Made by a program: the position numbers and the translations under genes | Assembly (NCBI GenBank): GCA_036244855.1 | Contig: BQKZ01001381.1 | Coordinates: forward strand, 1 to 49,245 | Length of the DNA stretch: 49,245 nucleotides | Origin: Temnopleurus reevesii | Taxonomy: Eukaryota > Echinodermata > Echinoidea > Temnopleuroida > Temnopleuridae | Reading direction: 5' to 3' | Part shown: positions 10,463-20,900 of the stretch, one piece after another | Numbering within the stretch: the first letter of the stretch is position 1 | How the letters are laid out: each line of letters opens with the position of its first letter | Notes under the pieces: model-generated | What the model was told of the DNA's origin: nothing | The model's input: only the letters and a program-made list of their open reading frames with translations | The model's database searches: none

Positions 10463-11654
10463 CTTAACATGGTAGTACAGGCACCAACACAAGATTTTAC
10501 ACAATGATTTGAATGAAAACGGGAGACATACCTGCAACAACTGAGTGAACTGAATCAAGTATCTTGTTCATTGGACAATCATACATACATGTATTGCTTT
10601 AAATGTATTCATTTTTTGACAGGGATCCTTGGGTTTTATTTCTGAAGGAAAACTGCACTTTTTGTTTAATTCTTGCACAGCAAAGACAAATGCATATTAT
10701 ACATAGATGATTTACTATAACCAAATATTGAGGAGATACTCTCTCACCTAAATTTAATCTTCAATTCCCAAATGAATGATCAATTATTAGGTCTCTGTTG
10801 TGCTGTTTTCTTGTACAAGAAAACATTTGGTTATTTGCATTCTAATTCATGTATACATATTCTGTAATGGTTGGCAAATGGTTGGCTAATCAAAATTAGG
10901 ACACAACTTTGGCCAAGTACTACAACATTTGAGCTCTCGATTATTTGGCAGGTCAGTTGAGCGAGCACAATTTCAGTGTTCGGATGCAATTTATGTCTGT
11001 TACGACAATTCATATTTATTTTCTTAACATGAAAATAATAAATTGGTCAGAATAACTCACATGGCTATATGGCACATAAACAATCTACATGTAATAATTA
11101 TAATTCAGTACCAAAATAAGCACTTTGATATGATAGCATGATCTGGTAATCACGATAATTATTCTCTCTTTAAAATAATTACATAATCTGCACAAAGAAC
11201 TCTGTAAGAAGCAATAATAATATGTACATCATTTTAACAATAAGGAAGACATAAATTTATAAACCTCTATGTATAAATAGTAGCACCATCTAAGAGACTC
11301 AGAGCAAATCTAGACAAGGCATAATCAACAAGCTTATTATTTCACTTATATTGTGCACAATGATTCATGATTGACTTTTATTTGTATTAAAAAATGTGAC
11401 ATATTCATCACAATCACATGATTTATGTAATTTCCCTCCCCTCCCCGCCCCCTTCCCCGCTTCCCCTTGTCACCTAGCACGTCTTCTACTGCTGTCACAT
11501 TGTCTTTTTATTATTATTTTTTTCATCTGTTTTTTTTTTCTCTCTACTGTTTTCGTTTGCTTGACTGTCCAGTCTTCTGTTGTTTATTTCTGTAATACCT
11601 GTGTATACCTGAAATTACAATATAATAATCTGTTTATGTTTATGTGTATATGCC

Positions 11655-11940
11655 TATATCAGGTACACCATACAAGGCACTGAACGGTCAGGCCCCCTAT
11701 TACTTGTCTGAATTAGTATCGTTTAAGTCGAACAAATATTCCCACAATTTACAAAGTAGACAGGACAAACTTATTCTAAAACTACCACACCTTAAAACAA
11801 AAGTGACACTTGGTGACTACGCCTTCAGCTGTGCTGCTCCAAAACTTTGGAACAAATTGCCAACAGAAATAAGATCATCTCCATCTGTAGTTGTTTTTAA
11901 AAACTTGTTGAAATCTCATTTATTTCTCGAAGCTTTTTAA
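11655..11940 (+). pseudogene. 3' end of a non-LTR retrotransposon reverse transcriptase ORF
   Basis: An open frame of about 95 residues ends at a TAA at 11938-11940. It carries YKALNGQAPYYLSEL at its start, CAAPKLWNKLPTEIR in the middle and FKNLLKSHLF at its end. These are the conserved C-terminal blocks that follow the reverse transcriptase domain in many CR1/L2/Rex-type LINE ORF2 proteins. No polymerase or endonuclease domain is present upstream, as expected of a 5'-truncated copy. About 120 bp of AT-rich 3' tail follows (to about 12065, ending in TTATTATTATAAT). The 5' boundary is unclear; 11430-11640 is C/T-rich. Confidence 0.7.
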
Positions 11941-12224
11941 TACTATCTTGTACCTTTATGCATTGTTTTTGTAACAATATCCACAGACCCTAACATCACA
12001 GCGAAGTAGAGTATATCCATATAGTGACTGCGCTAAATAAATCATCTAATTATTTATATGCTATTTATTATTATTATAATGATGTAAGTTATTAGGACCA
12101 GCCTTCTAAAAAAGCCTCGCTTCTTTGCTGGCCTCTATTTTTTTTCATTACTTTTGTCATTTTACCATTATTCTTTATGACTGTATATATATGAATTTTC
12201 AAAAGAACGGACAAATTAAATGAT

Positions 12225-12245
12225 TTGATTTGATTTGATCTGATA
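12225..12245. repeat. GATTT pentanucleotide repeat
   Basis: Four imperfect TGATT units between the LINE tail and the CCDC90B-like gene. Confidence 0.6.
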
Positions 12246-12448
12246 TTATTTCCCAGGTTGCAGTGATCTATGTTCCGTAGTCCTTGCAAAGTAAGTTTGC
12301 ATAATAAAGTACCAATCTTTGAACAACCTACAAAAAAATATTCAAATAGCCTACAAAAAGACAAACTTCTTTGTTCATAAATTTGAATATATTTTGCATT
12401 TATTTCAATGGGATTCGGCACATTACCATCATGATGCTAGGCTTTATG

Positions 12449-15400
12449 TCACATGATAATGATCCGATAGAAACCAAGTCCTAACGTCAAGCAGCCAAGT
12501 AGCGTTCCTGAAATCAAAGAAAATAACAAAGAGCAACGATAAGAATGATGAAAGTTATGACAATAACAGTAATTATTAACAGTATCAGACATCTGAGCAA
12601 TGTGATTTTTACACTTTATCGCCCCGTAAAAGACAGAGCGGTCCATAAATTACTCTATTGCCCTCGGTCAAATGTCTATAGGATTTTGCGTGTAAAAACA
12701 GCGGGCAATAAATTCACATCCGAAATAATGAGGGCGGCAATCACTCGCGATCGCGATCTTGCGAGCAACCACTTTTGCCATTGGTTTACCTGCATAAATT
12801 GTAGTTTTTGTGCATTGAGCTCGCGACAATGGATTGATTTACCCTTTTATTGCATGGATTTCGTGTTCGCTCTAGATGTCTGATTTGGTTAATAATACTG
12901 TAACATTATGGACTTTCTCTTTCGGGAGACACAACATTTATGGCCCTGAGTTTCGACTCGGGCAATACGATTCTACTCAGGGCCATAAATGTTGTGTCTC
13001 CCTCAAGGCTAGTCCATATTATATTATTATACAATGAGACTTGTTACAGCGAGGTCCATAAGACCAGAGACATTTCATATTGAAACTTCGGCAGTGCTTC
13101 ACCAAGATAAGAAAGACTATAAGAATGACTGGTATCAGTTCTTACACTGAATGCGCTTAATATTATCAATCATTATGCTTATGAATGGATAGTAGTTGTT
13201 CTCAAAGTCTTATCTTGGTGAAACATCGCCGAGGTCATATAATAGCCAAAATACCAGAGGAATTCCACTCTATATTGAAACTTAATATATAATAGCAAAA
13301 AAAAAATACATTAGAATAAACAGAGCTACAACCAGAAATGTTAGATCACAGTTTGATATATCAGTAATGAGGTTCCACTATATTACATTTAACAATAATG
13401 ATAGTAAAGACATTTCTTGTGAAACATTCATGTTTTTTCTATAACATTGGTTCTTTTCAAATTTTCTGCAGGAGTTTCCGCACATAGAGATTTTCTATAC
13501 TACAGTCAACCTTGCTTAAAGGGGAACCAACCCCTGTGACTGCTATGTTCTCATTGAATGAAGAAAGATCAGATGAACTAAGAGAGACAATTTGAGCAAT
13601 ATCGGACAATCCATTCAATCCATTCAACAGAGATATGATGATCACTACCGCTGATGGGGATCCTTGCGATCAGCAACATCGACAGAATCTGTGAAGTCAT
13701 GTCGGACAACTCCTCATTCACTTTGTACATATAATGTTTAAAAAAATTGATTAGTGTGAAATTTAGAGTAGGGGTTCAACATGATTCTTCTCAAAATACA
13801 TGCAGAATCAATAAAGGAATGCTATACTCAAGCGGAAAACAAACATCTTGTTGACTTTTTCAGAAAAAAGAAGAAAACACTGAATTTTGTATACAGAGTG
13901 AATGAGGAGGTCTCCGACATGGCGTCATGGATGCCGTTGATGTTGCCGAGCGCACGGTTGCCCATCAGTGGCAGGGATTGTCATATCTCTGCGACTTCAA
14001 ATACCAGTAACTTTTGACTGGGTACTCCAATTTTGCTGAAATTTTCACAGTTTGTTCATATGATTTTTTTTCATTCAATGAGAGCACGATAATTCCAGAG
14101 GTTTGTTCCCCTTTATGTTGACCTTGCACAAGTCTAATAATCGTCTATGTCACTTTTCCAACTGGCTGACACCATTTTTCAATTAAAGTTATTCTTGGGC
14201 ATTCAAACAATTTTTTTTTGCCTTATCATTTTGTATTTTAAAGAGGCATAAAGATGAATGCAGTGGTTTAAAAAGTTGCATTAATGAAATTATTTCCCAT
14301 CCAAAGTCAATTACTTTAAAACCACTTACCGGCAAAGTATTTGATCATGTCCGTTTTCGTAGCCTCTAATTTAGCAGTCATATTAGCCACCTCTGTGCGT
14401 ATCCTTTGTGTCACTGCCTCCAACTCCTGCTCCTGCCCTGCAGACTAAGGTCAAATACAAGTTCATATTGCAGTCAAATTTATTCATATTATTCATGTGT
14501 ATTGAGTTTTTAACAAAACATTATAATTTTACTTACACATATTTTATGTTATTTATGTTATTCATTCATCATTCAAAGCTTAGATATCCCTTTTTCAGTC
14601 AATAGGCTGGTTTACTACACTCAAGCAAAAAAAACATTTTGTTGATTTTTCTGAAAAAAAGAAGAAAATGTCAAATTCGGGATACAAAAGTGAGGAGTTG
14701 TCTGATGTGACACTGCAGAACCCGTCAAAGTTGCCAATTGCACAGATCTACATTAGCGGCAGCTAGTGTGAAATTCATGACAATTTGAAAATTCATAAAT
14801 GATGAAAGGATCATCAGATTTTGCTCAAATTTGGCAGTTTTTTAATCTGATTCTGTTTCATTCGCTGAAACCACGATAATGTCTGTGATTGGTTGCCCTT
14901 TAATAGGGTTTACTTTCAGCCATTTGCTATCAAAACTAGATTTCTATACAAAAACTAAGATTTGAATAAGAAAAAAATACTTACCATTTCAATTGATCTA
15001 CTTCTCTCTAGGTTGATGTCTAATTTCACTGTATTGGCAAGCTTTTGAATTTCATCCTGTAAATAAATAATGACAGAAAATACAAAACCATCAATTCATT
15101 AATTGACAATTGATTTATGTGTTATAATGTGTATATCAAACTTGATGTTAACAAATGCAATCAAGTTAGGCCAAGAGGAACAATTATTTATAAATTCATT
15201 TCTGGAACATATTTCAAGTAATTACACTAAGAATGGAATGAAAAGCCAAAGAACACCAAAAATTGACTTTTCATGTTGTATTTCACATAATTTTAATATA
15301 CCATTACTAAAATTACTTTAGACTTTTATTTCACCTGTTAATCTATAATTTTACTGTAATCTTTTAAATTTGGGTGAAGAGCAAAAGAAAAAAATTCAGG

Positions 15401-17824
15401 TCAGGCCAATTTCAGACGGCAAGCAACCTTTGCCGTCACAAATCAGATATTGCTGGTTTACTGGCAGGATTCTGAACCGCATTTGAATTCAGCTAAAATC
15501 TTTAATTTAACAAGAAAATTTTGTTCAGTGGCGTAGACATGTCATCTGATGCAATGGGCTGACACATAAATCTGCAAACTTCAGTTCTTAATGACAAAAA
15601 ATAGTCCTAATCAACAACAAAACAAAATATTTGCACTAGGAAATAACACATAGCAGTTTCATTTGTTACTTATATTGTAAAAGCTTTAGATAGCTAATAG
15701 GGTATTGTTCAAAATAATTTTGATTGGCATGTTCCAAACAATTGCAACTTTTGAACAATACCCCCTAAAGCGGTGTTCCCACAGAAATTTGTGAGGAGAA
15801 TTCCATGCCTTTTCCATGACTAAATTGCCGTTTTCCATTGACTTCCTTTCTTGCATAAATAAATAAATCACACTTATTAGGATGATGAACACCAATTATT
15901 ATCGCAAAATGTGACCAAAGAGTGTGAAAATTGTGATATATAACTGGAAAGCTGCCATAGTCAAGAAATGAATTTAATTCATATATTTTCCATTATTTTT
16001 CATAAGTTTTCCTATAATCTCCTGACTTTTCCCTGACTTTCCTTGATCATGAATTTTTCCAATATCTTACATGACTGTAGGGACCCTGATAACTCCAACC
16101 TACATTTGAATAATAATAACCACAGTTACTTACTGCTAGTTGCTGTCTGAGCTGATTGACTTCCGCAACTAATTTCTAGGGAAATAAAAAAACGTAAATA
16201 CATGATAATCAAATGTTATAATCAAATATGATAAATTATTACCCGATCAAGGCGTTTTAGAGACAAGATATAAACGCGTATTTTATTTGTCTCTATTGAC
16301 TTGCGCAACATCGATTACGTCACAATGCCTCATCGCTTTGTAGAGTGGAATAACAACGATATTACCCTCTTCGCGCAATGTCAATGGTGTTTGTGTACAA
16401 AATTGGCGGTCCATAACAGCGGTATTTCCCCTCTACATCTTCAGGGTTACAAGGGCAGCTGAAGTGCGGATGTCCAGTGCGCGGCTGGTACGTGTGTGTG
16501 GGCTTTGTGTGCAGGGTCCCAGGGCAGTTGATGTGCAGATATCCAGTGCGCGCACTAAATTGCAGCGAGCCAGGCCGGTACGTGTGTGTGGGCTTTGTGT
16601 GCAGGGTTTCCAGGGCAAATGCTGTGCGGATATCCAGGGCGCGCAGTGAATTGCAGCGAGCCAGGCCGGTAAGTGTGTGTAGACTTTGTACGCAGTCAAC
16701 CGCTGATTTAAACAAACCTTTTTGGGATCATATTTTGGATCATATTTTGGATCATACTTTGCCTAGGTAAGTCCAAAACTTCAATAAATCACGTCAGGTA
16801 ATAATAATAATAATATTGACTGACCTTTCTTTCGGGAGATACCACAAATATTTCCCTCACTGGATCCATATTTCCCTCGTCTTCGACTCCGGAAAATATG
16901 GATGCCGTGAGGGAAATATATGTGGTATCTCCCTCAAGGCCAGTCAATATAATATAAATATTATGAAATAAGATTGAGATGTAAACGTCGATTCATACTA
17001 TATTGTCTAAAAGTAGTGAAAAGCATATCTAAAAAAAAATCAAGTATGAAATATCAATATAAGATGAAGTAACAAATTTTAGTATTAAAATCTTTGGGTG
17101 ATCAAAATATCATAACCACGAATCACAGCATGCCATGGGCAAACCTTCTGGTCTTTGTGTAGAAAGAATGTATAAAATGTCCATCTATTACTGACACACT
17201 TATTCATTAATCTATACATTTATATTCTGGAGGAATGATAAGAAAAACATGGCATGTCTCTACATACCTCATTCTCACTTCTGAGAGCAGAGAATTCGCT
17301 CTTCTCTAGAATGACCATGTCTTTCTTGACTGACGCTATGTGTGACATCACTTGCTGGATCACCAATTCCTGTCAGTAAAAACAAAATTGTACAGTCAGG
17401 CCTGGTTATAATAGCCATCCAAAATAGTCAATATGGAACAGTCTCATAAAGCACATGGATTTGATTTTGAACCAGTGAAAGGATTATGCTCTACTCACCA
17501 AAGCTCCCCACAGAGGTTTACCTGCACATGTTGTATTGATGTAAGTAGGTAAGCATTAAGCAGCGCACTTCCAGTATTCAAATTATGTTATTGAATTGCT
17601 TTTATCTTGGGATACACATGATACATGAATTTATAAAATTTGGGTAATTCCTGTTTCAGTCAAAGGTTTGGAATAATTACAGTACTGGCTGGATTAGTTA
17701 CATTCTATCTCGATTCTCTGCAATGTGATTCATTGCCTTTAACAATAAGTTAGGAATGACCTATTGGAAGTTCAGTTCATCTGAAGTATTTACTCTGGTT
17801 AAGTAAATATATAATATCATCTTT

Positions 17825-17855
<31 letters not shown>

Positions 17856-17946
17856 TCATCACCATCATCATCACCACCATCACTAACATCATCATCATCA
17901 TCATCATCATCACCACCATCATCATCATCATCACCACCATCACTAC

Positions 17947-17990
<44 letters not shown>

Positions 17991-20900
17991 CCACCACCGC
18001 CACCATCATCATCATCTTTCATAACATGAAAAAATGATATGCTAATATTTAAACATGCCTGAAATTCGAGTATAAAAGGTCATCTATTTTGGTTATAAAT
18101 ACGTAACATTTAGCTTTTGATCTCAACACAACAAAAATTAGTCAAAATTTTTAGGTAATTTTTGTTGTGTTGAGATTAAATACTAGATGTTCAGTATGTC
18201 TGAAATTCATCTTTATTTGCTCAAATTGATGTACACTAAAATATTGGCTTTTACAATAGCCTTCCTACATTGAAACATAAAAAAAACAACATTTTACCTG
18301 TTGCTGTTTATTAACCAGTTCCTTCTGGTTAATGGCAGCATTTTTTTCCATGACTCTGACCAAGATACCAGTTAGGCATTCAGCCTCTTCTAGCGTTAGA
18401 CCTGGGAAAAACACATCAACATTGAGGCAAAAGGACAAACTTAAGTGGTTTTGATTCTAACAAAAAACTGTACATTCATACAGGATTTGTGTAGTCATGT
18501 CTCTAACATGATTGTGTTATAACAGAAATAGAAATGAACTAAAATGTATTTCAGTAGAATTTTTGCATTAAAAATAACTGCTTTGTAATATCTTTCATGA
18601 ATAGAAATTTCTTCATGAGAGACGAGGAGTAGGGCAAGGAAGAAGAGAACCAGAAGGAGAAGAAAGAGGAGCGAGAGGAGGAGGTAGGGGAGAAGAAGCG
18701 GGGTGGGAACAGGGAATAAGGGTAGGAGAGGGGCGGAGAAGGAGACGGGGAGGGGGAAGAGGAGCTTGGCAAGGAACAAGAGAAGCAGGGAGAGGAGAAG
18801 GAAGAAGGGGGTATAAACAGGGGTGGAGGAAGTTAAGAATGGGAGGAGAGAAGAAGCGGGAAGAGGAGAAGGAAGAAGGGGGGGAGATGGGGAGGGGAAG
18901 GGGGAGAAGGAAGAGGAGAAGAGGAAGCAAAAAAACCTTACCACTTTCATTCATGGCCTTCACTGTCGTGTGAGTGTCAATAAAGATCCTGTCTGCTGTA
19001 ACAACATCTTGACACATGTGCCTTCTACATACAAGAGAACCTGCATTAAAACGTATAAAATTATTTCTATAAGTTATCATCACAAACATACCAAGATAAT
19101 AAAGGGTACAACAAATTTTAAGGTGCAATATTGCATTTTCCTTGTTTTCCATAAAAGTGGAATATTTCACAAAAATACACATGTGTAACAAAAAATGTGG
19201 CAGTTGTAGGGTTCGAACCCACTCCATGCAGAATTGATCCATTCCAGGGCAGACCTATTGGACTGCTCCCTGTTTGTTTGGGTTTTTTTTACCAGTGAAC
19301 AGATTTATCAAACAAAGACTCTGACCTGTCAACCGCTACAATAAATTTCCTGTAAGAATATGTCAATTCACTCGTGGCTATCGGCAGTTCTAATGTCATA
19401 ATGTTTCTCCCTCAATAAGGACCGATAAACAGCTCAGTCAGAAAATCATCTGCCCTGGAATGAAGCAATGCTTAATAGTGCAGGTAAGAACCCCAAACTT
19501 GCGGTTACATCTACCTTAACATATTCAATAAAATCTTGCACACTGATGAAAAGAAGCAAGAATTGCACTTTTAGTTTTCTAATTCTATCAATGATAGAAT
19601 AAAAAAACAAAAGGGGCTCCCATTGCTGCAAGCTGCGATAGTTCACCCTTTTCTCAAAATAAGAATCATGAATATTCTCCCTATCCTAAATTTTAATGAA
19701 CTTAGGCTCTCCCATCCCACTTTCTACCACTAACCCAACTAAGTCGGAGTCGGACAATACCGTACCAAAGTCAGACTAAGAGTCAGACTGTCAGAGACAT
19801 GCCACTAGTCACTTCTTCTTCTTCTTCTTTAGTTGATTTCCTCCTGGTCAGGAGAACTGCGAGGTTCAGGAAGTCGCAGATGTGGTAGGGAGTTGTCGGG
19901 GGGGGGGGGTAATGTTTGGGTTATACAGGAGGGAAAAGAGAGAACAGTTTACATCAAAGCTGGAGTCAGTGGTAATGCATAGATAAGACTGAGGATCCTA
20001 ATTGTTATTGCTGTGCACAAGTGAAGAGCGTTTAGCATGCATGTCATTTATGAAGCGGAGAGAGATGGTGTGGTGGTCATAGGGTCTTTCGGTGGCTACT
20101 ACTATAGACCGATAAAATGGGTCTTTTTCGATCAGGATTTGCTCCGCTGAGGCTGCCGCCTGGCTACGCATCCTTCCTCAATAGACCGTTAACGGCGCTA
20201 GAGACGTCTGTGATGAAGCCCAAAATACCCTCGGCAAATGGTGGTCGCCACCGAAAATCACGATAAAAATTGTGGAAAATGGTGGAAACCTCCATTTTTT
20301 TGTTTAAAATTTCTTTTTAAATTATGCAATAATGATATAAAGATGCAAAAACGTACCTTTTATTCCATTTCAATGGTAAAAATAAAATATTAGGGCGATA
20401 TCTGTGGAACTTCAGCTCTCACTATCTTGAAAACAAGTCCGATCGAACCTAAATAAAAGACTTTCCCTGATTGGCTGACGATTAACCTTGGACCTCAAAA
20501 AGTCGATCAATTATGAATATTCATATATGCAAATAACGAGAGCGATCTCCTCGCCGTCGTGTTGAGGTACCTTCTTCTTCTATGTTGGTTTCCTCCAGTT
20601 GCTGGAGAACTGCAGTAATTTTGCAGAGATGGAGTCGAACTAATATACAATGGATGGGGTTACATGTAGCTCTAGCAGTGTGCAGTGGCTTGATCTATGG
20701 AACGTTGCCTTTTCTGGTGTATATCAAGGANGAAGTTATTGTAGTGCATATTTCTCTCTGTCGTACCGATGGGAGGGAGGCTTGAGTGCAGGATTTTTGC
20801 CTGGAGACTTTGGTTGTAGCATCAGTTTCTAAGAGCAGCTTCAGGAGCTTGCTGTTTTCCTCCGAGATTGCGCTGGCAGTGTTTGTCTCTGATATCTTGC

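Noticed and set aside
12545..12883. 112-residue plus-strand frame
   Set aside because: It lies in the last intron of the CCDC90B-like gene on the opposite strand and has no recognisable domain.
16362..16770. Overlapping frames on both strands as a Cys/Thr-rich protein gene
   Set aside because: They follow the 106-bp minisatellite periodicity.
17761..18022. Open frames of poly-Asp or poly-Met
   Set aside because: Direct translation of the CAT/CAC microsatellite.
18495..19242. Long Pro/Ser/Leu-rich and Glu/Gly/Arg-rich frames
   Set aside because: They arise from the polypurine tract and run over a real CCDC90B exon in the wrong frame.
19189..19272. Functional tRNA gene on the minus strand
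   Set aside because: The T-arm and a run of T look right, but the acceptor strands do not pair; kept only as a relic.
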